Of a DNA stretch of 64,000 nt, positions 33,214 through 45,582 are shown one piece after another (position 1 is the first letter of the stretch; each line of letters opens with the position of its first letter). Made by a program: the position numbers and the translations under genes. Origin of the DNA: Thalassia testudinum. Lineage: Eukaryota; Streptophyta; Magnoliopsida; Alismatales; Hydrocharitaceae. The stretch covers positions 13,685,501 to 13,749,500 of the forward strand of contig JAZHRO010000054.1 of the NCBI GenBank assembly GCA_037157565.1, in the 5' to 3' direction. The notes beneath the pieces are model-generated. The model had not been told where the DNA came from. It searched no databases and saw only the letters and a list, made by a program, of their open reading frames with translations.

Positions 33214-34890
33214 ATGAACGGTAGGAGATCCTTAAGACCACCCTTAAGATCTCCTTTAAGAATTCACTCTCGTCAAGGCCCAGCCTTGACTCCCGTGTTT
33301 GAACAGCAACCTAACCCCATCATTCTCTCTTCTGATTCTGAATCAAACCCTTCTTCTATCATGGCTCAGCCAGTTGAGGAAGAAAACAATCTAGAGCACC
33401 AGCTCCAGCGACTCAACGACCTCTTCCAAAACTTTGTGCACCCACCGCAGCGTCCCATGATGCGGGACCATTATAATCCTGCTGCGGTGGCCATCGAGCC
33501 TCGAGTCAGAATCCCGACTGGAGGACCTGATTCTGAATTAAAGCCCAATATGATTCATGCTATACCTAAATTCCATGGGCTTAATTCTGAAGATCTCTTC
33601 CAGCACATCAAACAGCTAAAGCATCTTGCCCAAACTTTCGGGTCAGACGCACAAAATCGGGATATTCTTCTCATGAAGATGTTCTCCTTTTCTCTTATGG
33701 ACAAGGCCGCCCATTGGTATCAAACTCAGACCCGGCCGATCAATAATTAGGAAGAACTTCAGTCCGAGTTCCTGAAAAAGTTCTTCCCTGTTGGACGGAC
33801 CAACGCCTTGCGCCATCAGATTACACATTTCACCCAACAAACAGGGGAACCTCTCCATGAGGCATGGGATCGTTTTCAGGATCTCATGAGAAAGTGCCCC
33901 CATCACGGAGTTCCTAAATGGGAACAGGTCCAATCTTTTTACCAAGGACTCCGTGAGGACATCCGTCTTTTCGTCAATGCAACCTGCGGAGGAAATATCA
34001 TGGGTCAACATGAAGACACCGTGTGGAAGATTCTCGAAAACATGTGCGAGAACTCCATCAACAATGACTCCATGGGATTATTCGACAGGACGAATACCCG
34101 CGCATCGACGAATCTTAGGGGAGCACATGAGACGCAGGGCCTGTCCGCATCAGTCGACCTGGAATTAATGGCCAGTCGATTGGACAAGGTCTCGATTATC
34201 GAAAAGAAGGTGGATGAGCTGACTCAGCATCTGCAGCAAGCCACCTCTGCGCATAACCCTTTCGCATAGCCTCCTTCCACAAGGGAAACTGTGCAAAACA
34301 TTCTCCATCGATCTTCTCCTAGGATGGACCCATCATCCGAATCTTTACCCGGAGGTCCTTCCGATTCCTTCTACACCTGCCAGGGGAATTCCATTCCCTC
34401 TTTCTCTAACCCTCTGGAGGTTCCTCAGACCTGCGAGGACCTCAACGCCATCCAGAACGACCCGTTCTCCAACACCTATAATCCTGGATGGCGAAACCAT
34501 CCTAACTTTCAGTGGGCGGGAAATTTCCAAACCCAAAGACCATCCTTCCAACCCCGCCCACAACCTCCTCGTTCTTACCAGCCGCCTCAGCCTCGGCCCA
34601 ACCCTACTTACCCATCTGGGCCGAATCAAGATCAAATGTCCCTTATCCTTCAGACCCTGGCTGACATTCAAAGAACGAATGCGGCTATCCAAAAACAACA
34701 TAAGGACGAACTTACAGAGGTCCGAAACCAATTGACCCAGTTGGCAAACTCTCGCCAGCCAGGTACTCTTCCTTCCCAACCTCTGCCTAATCCTAATAAC
34801 GTGCCAACCCAGCGGCGCGTTATGAACCCAAACCCGGGCCATGCCCATATGATTTACCAGGCCCCCTCTATTCCTTCACCCGACGGGATA
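33214..34890 (+). pseudogene. gag: AM gag
   Basis: One reading frame with two in-frame stops (TAG at 33748-33750 and 34267-34269). The conserved gag core is spread over the first two parts: DKAAHWYQ, then after the stop SEFLKKFFPVGR, EAWDRFQDLMRKCPHHGVP and FYQGLREDIR. The third part has the Athila C-terminal signature DPFSNTYNPGWRNHPNFQW and a Pro/Gln-rich tail. No zinc knuckle is seen, as expected for this clade. Both stops look like single C-to-T or G-to-A changes from CAG and TGG. The start at 33214 is shared with AL; an internal Met at 33361 is an alternative. A frameshift near 34890-34910 separates gag from pol. Confidence 0.88.
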
Positions 34891-37800
34891 GAGGCCTCCA
34901 CTTTGCAGGTTACCAGCAGCAAGCTATCTTACCCAATCCTAACCAAAACCAGGCAGGACTTAATTCCGTAACAACCCGTAGTGGTAAGGAAACCCAAGAC
35001 CCACCTCATCCGAACCACTCCAAGCCTGGTAGTGATCCCAAGACTAGGACAGTAATCCAGGACGTCCCCACCCCTATCCCAGATCCACAACCTGGACCTA
35101 TCCTAGAAGAACCAACCAAGATCCCGTTTCCCGAGGCCTTGACCAAGGGAAAGAAGACCACCAAGCCAGTGGCACCTGAGGAGGACCTGGTCAAGCTCTT
35201 TGAGCAGGTCCACATAAACATCCCTTTGATGGATGCAATCCGCCACGTACTAGCTTACGCACGATTTTTAAAGAATGTGTGTACACCCCAGCGTAAGCCG
35301 CGAACCAAGGGTGGGAGCCCAATTGTTCTGTCAGAGCAAGCCAGCTCTGTAATCCTCAGTAGACTCCCACCCAAGGCAAAAGATCCTGGTACTCCCCTGA
35401 TTTCCTGCAAGATAGGTGATACCCAATTTGATAGAGCTTTGCTAGACTTAGGTGCATCCATAAACCTGATACCCACATCCTTACTTGACCATCTAGAAGA
35501 ATCTGAGCTAAAACCAACCGAGGTGACATTACAATTAGCAGATCGATCTATAAAGTCACCAAAAGGGATTCTCGAGGATGTTATCGTAAGAGTGCGGGAT
35601 TTCTATTTCCCAATGGACCTTATAGTCTTAGATATGGACGCGCCTAAAAACCCTAGGGATACACCAATCATTCTAGGGAGACCTTTCTTGGCTACTGCTA
35701 GAGCCAACATCAGCTGTGAGGAGGGCCAAATAGAGTTTAAATTTGGGGATCAAACCGTAGAAATTGATATATTTAAGGCCCAACAAGGAATTAATTGCGG
35801 TGTCATCGAACAGATTTGTGACGTTAGGACTTTGGTTGATGAATCACACTTCCAGAATGACTCGATTATGCCTCATCAACCACAGAAGGATCTTGACCCG
35901 CAAACAGAGGAGTTGAATCCAGATAGAAACAACCCAGTAACTCCTACCCTTGAACCTCACATCTATACTGAACCACCCGCTGTTGCTGATAACCCTATCC
36001 TCGAGTTAAAGCCTCTTCCTGCTCACTTGAAATACATCTTTTTGGGTTCCAATCAGACCCTCCCTGTGATTATCAATTCCAACCTCAATCCCGAACAGGA
36101 ATCCTATCTGATTGCTGTCCTCCAGCAACATCACAGAGCCATCGGGTGGACTCTCGATGATTTGACTGGAATAAGTCACTCTTATTGTACTCATCATATC
36201 TATTCAGAAGAGGGCGCACGACCTTCTCGTGAAATGCAGAGACGTTTAAACCCTAATCTGCAGGAGGTCGTGAAAAAGGAGATCATCAAGTGATTAGATG
36301 CCGGGATCATCTACCCGATCTCTGATAGTCGTTGGGTGAGCCCAATTCAGGTTGTGCCTAAGAAGGCAGGACTCACCACCATAACGACTGAAACTGGAGA
36401 AATCATTTCTACCCGATTAGCCAATGAGTGGAGAGTCTGTATAGATTACCGCCGACTCAATTCCTCCACGAAGAAGGATCATTTCCCACTACCCTTCATT
36501 GATCAAATTCTCGAGAAACTAGCGGGAAATAGGTTCTTCTGCTTTCTTGACGGGTACTCCGGTTATAACCAGGTGGCAATCCATCCTGAGGACCAAGAAA
36601 AGACCACGTTCACCTGCCCCTTCGGAACGTACGCTTTCCGAAGGATGCCTTTCAGTCTTTGCAATGCACCTGCTACCTTTCAGCGGTGCATGCTTGCCAT
36701 ATTCTCAGATATGGTAGGTGATTTCCTGGAAGTCTTCATGGATGACTTTTCAGTCTTTGGAGAATCTTTTGATGATTGGCTCCAACACTTGATCCAGATA
36801 CTCAGGCAATGCATTGAGGTGAACTTGGTTCTTTCCTGGGAAAAGAGCCATTTCATGGTGCCTGAGGGAATTGTCCTGGGACATCTGATTTCAGAAAAAG
36901 GCATCCAGGTGGATCGAGCTAAGGTGGATCTGATATCTCGCCTTCCTATGCCTGGCTCGATCAGGGACATCCGTTCTTTTTTAGGGCACGTCGATTTTTA
37001 CCGCTGTTTCATTCCAGATTTCTCGAAAATCGCGCGCCCCTTGACTTCTCTTCTCTCTAAGGATGTACCCTTTGAAATCTCCAAGGAATGCACGCTAGCC
37101 TTTGAAAACCTGCGTGACCGAGTCACCCAGGCACCTATCCTACAATCCCCTGATTGGTCTCAACCCTTTGAGATCATGTGCGATGCATCTGATTTCGCTG
37201 TAGGAGCAGTCCTGGGGCAGAAAGCTGACGGGAAACCCGTGGTTATATACTACGCTAGCAAGACACTTGACGAGGCTCAGCGTAACTATACGGTTACGGA
37301 GAAAGAGCTGCTAGCCGTAGTATTTGCCCTTGAAAAATTCCGATCGCATCTTCTGGGTTCCCATGTCATCATTTACTCGGATCACACGGCTGTAAGGCAT
37401 CTCCTTGCCAAGAAGGATGCGAAGCCCCGACTAATCCGTTGGATCTTGCTGTTGCAAGAATTCGATCTTGAGATTCGCGACAAGGCGGAAAGGCAGAATG
37501 TGGTAGCCGACCATCTGTCCCGTCTTCCTTCTGAGATCATCGAGCCTTCCGGACCCATCACGGAACACTTTCCTGATGAGCACCTGCTTACTGTTGGTAC
37601 TAGACTTCCATGGTTTGCTGATATAGTGAACTACTTGGCATCTCATCATACCCCGTCTGATTGGCCGAAGGCCAAGAAAGACAAATTGCGTTCTGATACC
37701 AAGTATTACATTTGGGAAGATCCGTAACTTTTCCGCATAGGTGCTGATCAAATTATTCGGAGATGTGTCCCGGAAGAGGAGGTCTGCAATATCCTCTCTT

Positions 37801-38900
37801 TCTGCCATGACCAGGCATGCGGTGGCCATTTCTCAGGGCATAAAACCGCATCAAAAGTTCTCCAGTGTGGCTTCTACTGGCCTACACTTTTTAAAGACGC
37901 ATACAGTCACAGCAAGGCATGCAGTCGTTGCCAGACTTTGGGCAACATGAACCGTCGCGACATGATGCCTTTGCAGCCAATTCTCGTATGCGAAATCTTT
38001 GATGTTTGGGGGATTAATTTTATGGGCCCATTTCCTGTTTCGGATGGTTTCGAGTACATTTTGCTTGCTGTGGACTACGTGTCCAAATGGATCGAAGCCA
38101 TACCAACCCGAACCTCTGATCACAAGATTGTTCTTAAGTTTATTCATCAAAACATTTTCTCAAGGTTCGGGATTCCCCGTGCTATAATCTCTGATGGGTG
38201 GACCCATTTTACAAATGCTCAGTTTAGATCACTGATGGCCAAATTTGGGGTATCCCACCGAATCTCTACTCCTTACCACCCCCAAACAAATGGTCTAGCT
38301 GAGCTGTCAAATCGGGAGATCAAGAAAATCCTGCAAGTCACTGTTCGGCCTGACAGGAAGGACTGGTCGTCCCGACTTCCGGAAGCATTGTGGGCCTATA
38401 GGACCGCCCACAAGACAAAATTAGGCATGTCTCCCTTTAGACTGGTGTACGGAAAGGCGTGTCACCTTCCCATAGAACTGGAGCATAAAGCCTATTGGGC
38501 AGTACGGAACTGTAATCTAGATCTTTCCATGGCTGGAACCCACAGAAAACTCCAAATCAGCGAGATCGATGAATTACGCCTAGACGCGTATGAGAACTCG
38601 CGAATCTACAAGGAGCGGGTTAAAGCCTTCCATGACAAGCATATCTCGAGGAAGATCTTTCATCCTGGTCAAAAGGTCCTACTCTTTGATGCCCGACTTA
38701 AACTTTTCCTAGGAAAACTGCGATCCAAGTGGGTTGGACCATATTTAGTCCGACAGGTTTTTGGAAATGGAGCAATTGAAATCAGTCCACTCAGCCACGA
38801 TTCCGAACCTTTCATCGTGAACGGTCAGAGACTCAAACCGTTCATTGATGTGACTTCTACTGATTTGGCTGAGTCATCTCTCATCCTCCATTCTCCGTGA
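34891..38900 (+). pseudogene. pol: AM pol: PR-RT-RNase H-integrase
   Basis: A single frame over about 4 kb, broken by TGA at 36291-36293 and TAA at 37725-37727. In order: a linker (NSVTTRSGKE); protease with active site LLDLGASINL (Asp at 35445; DLGA is typical of Athila); RT with VCIDYRRLN, FLDGYSGYNQ, FRRMPF and FMDDFSVF (36735-36746); RNase H (MCDASDFAVGA, TEKELLAVVFALE, YSDHTAV, VADHLSRL); integrase zinc region ([14 protein letters not shown]); integrase core; GPY tail (KWVGPYLV). In the core the first catalytic Asp is Asn (GINFMG, codon 38016-38018); the second Asp (ISDGW) and the Glu (GLAELSNRE) remain. Stops plus the Asp-to-Asn change mean it is dead. Confidence 0.92.
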
Positions 38901-40456
38901 GCTTACTGCGCCCAGCCGATGGCGTAAAACTCAGTGCTTAACGGGAGGCAGCCCGTCATTCCCTCTGAAAATCTAAAACCTTTTTTCTGACACCTTGGTG
39001 CACTTAAGGTTCACCCTTCAAGACAGCCGACTCCACCTCAGATGCTTGCATCTGAGATTAGAAATCGTCCGCAAAATTCATCCCGACACATTCACTCACA
39101 AAAACAACTGTCTTAAGGAATGAACTAAGTAAATAAAAACCCCTAAAATCACAATGAGGACATTGCAAACCTTAAGCATGGGGGGTATAAAAGTGCAAAA
39201 CTTGTAAGAAAAGGTTTTAAAACAAAAAAATTCACATATGTCAAAAACACCATAAAAAGTAAAATTTTTTTTCAAAAGAAGAATAAGAGGAGAAAGGAAA
39301 TTTTGTGGAGAAGGAAAAGAAACAAAAGGAAAAGGAGCATAAAAAGATGAAAGAAAAGAGTAATAGTCATTAATAAGAAGCTAAGGAATTAACCTAAGCT
39401 CTAGACCATTTTTCAAGAAAAGAAATGAAAAGTGCATGGTAAGATTAGTAAGAACGCAAACCTTAGGCATTCTTGATAGACTCTTAGTACCCATTAAGAT
39501 CTAGACAATCCTCAAGAGGTTGAGGAAAATGAAAAGCTTAAGTACTAGGTCCAAAGCTGAGGGAGTATTTGACCTCACTAACTAGCCTCTGGTTTACGGG
39601 ACTCGGTAACTTAAGCACCCCAACCCCACACACAGCCTGGTTCAGTAAGCATAAAAATTCAAAACCACGCAGAAGCGTCGCAAAAACTCTGAAAAATACA
39701 CCTAGAATAGGAGCGGCTGATCAACACAAGTTGATTTGGACGAGTTCCCAGCGCGGAGAGGCGAGAAATCCCCTCGAAGACGCGTAACAAAATATCATCT
39801 CCTCGGTGCTTGTCTCTTAGGATATTCACATATCCTACTGGGGGCATGTAAGCACCCTGCTGGTTCAGATTCCATGGATGGCATTATCACGAAATGTCAA
39901 CTGCCAGGGTCTGAATTCGGCCACAGAACACCATGGATGGGATTATCTCGAAATCTCAATAGCCAGGGTTCTGGGGGTTGCCATGGGCGGTGCTATCCCA
40001 AAGCATCGATCGCCAGGAACCCTTGAGGATTGATGATGGGAGCAATGAATTTGATACAGACCGTGTTGAAAAGCCAATCCTAGGCTGGAACTAAAAAGAA
40101 AAAGAGAGAGAAAAACTCTCCAAACAAAAATACTTTCTACTTCTCTCTCTCTTGCAAAACGCACTGCAAACTGAACCAAGGCAAAAATCATTTCAAGCAC
40201 GGGGTGCTTCAACCACAAACTCCAATAAACCTTAGGTTAGTTCTTGTGGGTCTTAAAAACCTTTGCCAAAGACTGAGGCTAAGGCTAGACAGATCTGGAT
40301 CTTGGTTGGTACTAGAAATACCTTTTAAGCCTATGGTCAGCATTCTAACCTAATCTAGGTTCAAATGAAAAGGCACTTATCTGAAATAGTTATGAATATC
40401 ATGGTCTAGACCAAAGGTTAAAACCTTAGGTTTTTGCTAAGGGACTAGCAAAAGCT
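38901..40456 (+). other. AM 3' untranslated region
   Basis: No env-like ORF. Shortly after pol comes CTTAACGGGAGGCAGCCCGT, reminiscent of the GGGAGGCAACCC motif after pol in related elements. Then CAATGAGGACATTGCAAA and GCATGGGGGGT (about 39150-39190), an internal polypurine-like site also present in X (10586-10630, reverse). The rest is A-rich, with tandem units at 39872-40022. Confidence 0.65.
39872..40022 (+). repeat. Three tandem units in AM 3' untranslated region
   Basis: Units start CCATGGATGG (39872), CCATGGATGG (39931) and CCATGGGCGG (39981). Each runs through a TTATC-CGAAAT-like or CTATC-AAAGC-like core to GCCAGG. They are homologous to the X units at 9850-10000. Confidence 0.7.
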
Positions 40457-40469
40457 AGGCATGGGGGTG
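40457..40469 (+). other. AM polypurine tract
   Basis: AGGCATGGGGGTG immediately before the 3' LTR; primes plus-strand DNA synthesis. Confidence 0.85.
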
Positions 40470-43165
40470 TGATGAGAACCTCGTCACAAACCCTAAACTA
40501 GCACCATTTAACCCTGATTTGCAAGAAAAAGCTCCTACATAACCTTAGAAAGGTTTGGCTCAGAGAGATTCTGAGTTTGCAAAGAAAACATAAACTAAGG
40601 GGTAAAAATGTAATTTCACCAATCCAATCTGAAAACAGGGTAACTCAGGATCCAAACATAGGTCAAAACAACCTAATAAGAAGAAAAGTGGGATGAAATC
40701 ACTCAACAAGGGCTACAGCAACTCCGAAGAATTAAATGACATCCTGTAACCCTAAAAACAAACCCACTTAAATACACGAAGTTCGAGGTAGAGAAAAAAA
40801 TTAACTAAATCCTCTAAAATTCATAGAAAAATAATATCTAGGGTTTAGAACCTTCAATTTGGCCTTAGAAACCTATTTTGACCTACATTGAGAACCATGC
40901 CCAATTAACAACTTAATTTAGGTTTTTGCGTAAATTTACTGGTCAAACAAGGTTTAACCTAGAAATAAAATTCACCATCAGAATCCTTAGGTCCTAATTA
41001 GTCATGTATAAAAACTTGAGCCTAAGAAGAAACCTTCTTGACCAACTTTACACTTTGGTCCTCATATATTTACTTTTTGGCCCTCAACTTTTGAACCCTC
41101 ACATTTTGGCCCCTAACTCTCCTTCTTTCTTTGCGTTTAGGTCCCTCCTGCAAAACCTGAGCAGCACCATGCTCTGGCGACCTTGCGCGGAGCATGGCGC
41201 CGCGCAGGGTAAGGGAGGGAGCCTGCCAGGTCAAACGGGGGTGCCCTGCGTCGTCAGCCGTCGCAGGAGCACCCCCATGAGCGCTGTAACCACCCATACC
41301 GGCCGTGCGAACGCACGGACGGTATGGGTCTCCTTCCTCCGGCGAGGGAGACACGTCGTCTCCCTCCGCCCTCCTCTCTGGTTCTGCCCCTATAAATACC
41401 CCCGTCGCTCCGCCGTTCTTCCCAGCTCGGATCTGACGGAGATACCCCCTCACTTCCTCTCTTCCCACTCCGACAGACGCCCCCTTGCTCCGGCGGCTTC
41501 TCCTCCTCCTCGTCGCCCTACCGCACTACCAGCAGCAGGGTTGCCTTCCCTCGCTCTTCCCGCGCCGCGCCGCACCCAGCACGTGCTTCTCCGGCCCTCT
41601 CCTCGCCATCGCCCCTTCCTCTGGGCAGTTTCTTCTCCGGCAACGGTCGATACGGCTGTCGCCTGCTCCAGCCCCCCCTCGTCCTGCTAAGTAGGTATAA
41701 CTTCTCCTCTTCCTTCCCTCTTTCTTTTCCTCACTGTAAATCTTTACTGTTGCCCTCGACCTCGCCCAAACACTCTCACCTTCCCCATCTCCGGCCAAAC
41801 TCCGGCGACTCGCTCCCGTCATTCCACCACCCCACACGGCTCACCAACCCTCACAGAACCTCCGCCTCCTCACCCTGATCAACCTCCGCCCTTCCACTTC
41901 CCACCAATCGCCCTCTGCAGACCCACCGACCAAACCCATCTCGCCACCTGCAGTTTGACCTAGGGCGGCCCTTAGGCTCCGCCCCGCCACCTGCAGACCC
42001 TCCGATCACCTTTGCCGTGCTACGGCGAAGGTCCTCCGCGTATCTGATTAGGCCGAGAGGCCGTTTCCCTGTGAGAAGGTACTTCGCTCGCCGCCGCCAT
42101 TGCCGAGTGAAGCTGCTTCCTCAACCTGCTCCTCCAGGCGTGCCACGCCCAGGTCAGGCTCCCAGGCTGCGCGGGGTATCTTCGCGAAGAGTCCCAGGCT
42201 GCTGCTGGGGCAAAGCCCTCGCGTGAAGCCTCAACTGCCCGCTGCTTCCTCCGCGCGGGCGCCCAAATTGGGGTGGGACATTTAGTCCCACCTCGGAAAC
42301 TAGCAGAGGCGCGCGGGCGCTTAAAGGCAAAAGGTGCCTTAAGCTGTTTGCCTCAGTTCACGGGGTGAGGTCCCCTTCACCCGCCCGATTACCCGGCCTC
42401 GTCCGTGCTCACGCCCCGCGGACCTGGCTTCGACCCGATTAGCCCGACCTGCACTCCTCGCCCACTACCGCACGCCGGTGGGCCCGGACCCGGGCGCGAC
42501 CCGCATACCCGATTACCCGGTTGCTCTGGGAGAGCTTTCCTAAGAGCAAATTCTGAGAGAGAGAGAGACGCGGGGGGGGAGGGTAGAGTAGGTTTTTCCC
42601 TCTAACGAAAACCTTGAAGTGTGCAGGCACAAGTGAAGAAGAAGAAGAAGGACTGCGGAAGAAGAAGAAGAGAACACAAAGAAGAAGAAGACGGAAGCTA
42701 AGGGATACACTGTAGCAACAGCGGTTTAAGTCGTCTGATTGCAAAATCAGACGGCGTCTTGAAGGCAAGGAAGAAGAAGAAAAGAAGAAGCAGGACCGCG
42801 GCAAAGAAGAGGAAAGACAAGAAAAGAAGAAAAAGAAGAAGAAGAAGATCTGAAGAAAAAGAAAGAAGAAGAGAAAACAAGGAAGAACAGAAGGCAGAAG
42901 AGAAGAAAGAAGAAGAAACCAAGAGCCAAAGAGGAGAAGACAGAGGAAGAAAGAAGAGAAGAAGAAGAAGCCAAATTTTTCATCTCTCTCTCTCTTTATT
43001 TTTGTAATAAAGAATTTGTACTTCTAGAATACGACTTGCTCCCTGAGTTCGACCTCGGGAACTCTTTTATTTTCCGAGTAAAAAAATATATGTAATGATG
43101 GCAATAACTAGCTGTACTACAACGCTATTTCTATAACAAAACCTAGTCACAATGCACGGCCATCA
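40470..43165 (+). repeat. AM 3' LTR
   Basis: 2696 bp, ending ..CACGGCCATCA, followed by the gcgct duplication. TATA box at 41391-41398; purine tract 42630-42985. Older than the TM LTR pair by visible divergence. Confidence 0.93.
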
Positions 43166-43170
43166 GCGCT

Positions 43171-44253
43171 GCTGGTGGTGGTTCTGCAGGCGCGGGAGAA
43201 GGGCGCTGCAGGCTGGTGGGCGCGGTCTGGTGGTTCGGCAGGCGCGAGTGCGGTTGCGGTTTGAGTTCTGCAGGCGCGGTTGCTGCTGCAGGCGCGGGAG
43301 GTGGGCGCTGCAGGCTGAAGAGGGCGTGTGCGATCTGGAGGGCGTGGAGATGGAGAAGGGTGATGGTGGGCGCGGTTGCACTGGAGGCTGGTGGGTAGCG
43401 CTGTAAGCGTGGGCGCGCACGGATGAAGGCGTAGGCGCGGGGGTGGTGGTGCGAGCGTGAATGGTGAGATGGGCGGATGTGGTTGTGCGGGTGCGGGTGG
43501 ACTTCAGACGGGTACGCAGGCGGGTGGTTGCAGGTGAGCGGGTAGCTTCAGACATCCGGGAAATTTCCCGGACGTCTTAAGTGAATGAGAAGGTGATTGC
43601 AGTGACGGTGGTTGCGGCGGTGGTGGTTGGTGACAACGGCGAGGGAGATGCACGCTAAGGTGCTCACGGTAATGCGGGCGAGCTCTGGATGGCGGTGTGG
43701 CCTGTCACACCACACGCCCACGATGGTGGAGACTCGCCACCACGGTAGAGGCCAGCAGTATGGACTGGAAGAGAGAAGTTCTCTCTGCACAGTGGTGGGT
43801 CGGTGGTGGAGGCCTTCCTCGCTCAGCATCCTCTCTCCTCCTTTTGTAGCGGCCTGCACAAATTTGAATGGAGAGGTGGGAGCAGATCCACCTTCTCCGC
43901 CAATCCATGAATGCGCTTTTAGTGAGGCCGGAGGCTTTGCAGCGGCAGCCGAGCCGTTGTTGAGAAGAAGAAGAATAAAGGATATTATTAAAACATTATG
44001 GTTATTTATATACAAACCCTCAAGTTTTATGTTAACTAAAACAATGTACTTAATTAGTTAACTAATTAGATGAATGGCATTCTAAGCTAATTCTAAATGC
44101 ACTTAAAATATGAATGCAATGTATGGATTATGTAATTAAATTAAAAATATGAATTAATCTATTTACATCCTAATTTATGCTAAATAAATGTTAGAATTAT
44201 CCTGATGTTTAGGCATTTAAATACTTAAATAGCCCACAACTATGGGCTAATCA
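43171..44253 (-). repeat. X 5' LTR, second part (after AM)
   Basis: Continues 13835-14497. It matches 8396-9456 and ends ..GGGCTAATCA. TATA box at 44003-44012 (minus). The sequence beyond is X internal, not a flank. Confidence 0.88.
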
Positions 44254-45582
44254 AATACCCCCATGCCTAATTTTTGCTAGTCCCTAGCAAAATTAAGCGA
44301 AACCTAGCACTCTAAGTAGACTAGTCAACTCACTTAGTCTTCCTTCAGAAGCATATTAAGTTCAGGCTCTAGATTCAAGGTTCCTAAGTAGTTGCTAAGT
44401 TACAGACTAGGTTGGCTAAAGACAAGTTGCAGGCACAAGTTTCCCTGATTTCTGACTCTACCCTAAAGTTTAATGATCCCTGAGATTAAAGCATCCGTGC
44501 CTGTGTATTGGTCTGAGTTATTTGAGTTAAAGGATTTTTTTTTTTTTAATTTACTTTTTTTTTTATTCTTCTAAGTCTAACCTCAGATCAGCTATCAACA
44601 CGGTCTGTGTCGGATTCATTGTCCCCATTACCATACATCGAAGGGTGCCTGGCTTTCGATGCTTCGAGATAGCACCGCCCATAACGACCCCAAGAACTCC
44701 TGGCAATCGACACTTCGAGATAGTATCGCCCATGGATTTCTTAAGCGAATTCAGGCCTATGGCAATCGGCACTTCGTGATAAGGCTGCCCATGGTACCTG
44801 AACCGCGCAATGCGCTTACATGCCCCCAGTAGAATGGATATCCTAAGAGACAAGCGCCGAGGAGGTAATATGTTATCATCGCATCCTCAAGGTGAGTATA
44901 TACTCGACCTCTCCTGCGACGGGAACTCTTCCAATCAAAATGTGTTTTCAAGCCTCTCTTAAGTCAAAACTAAGAGAACCAAATCTCTTTTCAGAAAGAC
45001 AGAAATTAAGTTGATTACCAGACCAAGTGTGTGAAATTTGGATGCTTGGGTTACAAGGACCCGTAAACCAAAAGGTAGAATAAGACTCCAGGTACTACCC
45101 CACCCTTTAACTCAAACCCTAGTTTTCCTTCCTCAACCTCTTGAGGAATGGTCCGCAACTTAACTCCTACTTAAGTTTTTAAGTCCACGAAGGAACCTAA
45201 AGGTCTAAAGCTAGTAGCTCATTTAGCTTCTAAAGTTTGACTCTAGAATTAACTTAGTCTACCCTAGAGTTCTGATTTGCTTAAGACTGCAAGATCTAGC
45301 CAGTTAAGCTCAAAACCTTTTTTTTTCTCTTTTTTTTTTATATATGTACAAATGTATGCAATTATGCTATGTATATCCCCAAGTACCCCCCCCCATGCCA
45401 AAAATTTGCAATGTCCTCATTGCATAGAAGGATATTACCTGGGTTAGAGCTGGGCTGAATAGCCAAAGAACCTGCAAATCAGGTTCAAGAATTGCAGAAA
45501 TAGGCCCTAAAAATGAGTAAAGCAATGTTGGCCTAGAAAATAGGTAACCTAGGATGTTGGCAAGCTGATGATGAATCCCGAT
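44254..45582 (-). mobile_element. Second, truncated X internal region
   Basis: Collinear with 9457-10785, a few percent different: polypurine tract (44257-44267), tandem units, T-rich runs and the C-terminal part of the X ORF. It is cut at 45582, followed by 4 bp (ttgc) of unexplained sequence and then TO gag. Its presence outside the X 5' LTR shows a former tandem of X units sharing LTRs. Confidence 0.82.

Larger units (their letters stand above)
14498..43165 (+). mobile_element. AM: main Athila-type Ty3/gypsy retrotransposon
   Basis: Plus-strand element with LTRs 14498-17194 and 40470-43165, tRNA-Asp primer site, leader, gag, pol (PR-RT-RH-INT), 3' untranslated region and polypurine tract. 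Flanked by a perfect 5-bp duplication gcgct (14493-14497 and 43166-43170) inside the X LTR. The leader is interrupted by AS with its own passengers (17943-33027). Without them the element is about 13.6 kb. The RT sequence (DGYSGYNQ, FRRMPF, FMDDFSVF) and the DLGA protease are of Athila type. No env-like ORF follows pol. LTR divergence looks near 2% by partial eye count, clearly older than TM. Confidence 0.93.
7728..44253 (-). mobile_element. X: non-autonomous Athila-related LTR element (interrupted by AM)
   Basis: Minus-strand element with LTRs at 7728-9456 (3' in sense) and 13835-14497 plus 43171-44253 (5' in sense, split by AM). Internal region 9457-13834 holds a tRNA-Asp-type primer site, a leader, one long degenerate ORF, a 3' untranslated part with tandem repeats and a polypurine tract. 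No RT, RNase H or integrase motif is visible. Unit length without AM is about 7.8 kb. It inserted after ggtggat in TO gag; the empty site survives near 46470. Beyond the 5' LTR a second, partial X internal region follows (44254-45582), so this is the remains of an LTR-internal-LTR-internal tandem. Confidence 0.75.

Noticed and set aside
35139..38900. Athila pol considered as a host gene
   Set aside because: The domain order, LTRs, primer site and target duplication make it a retrotransposon.
38901..40456. Search for an env-like ORF after AM pol
   Set aside because: No open frame of useful length or with membrane segments is present.
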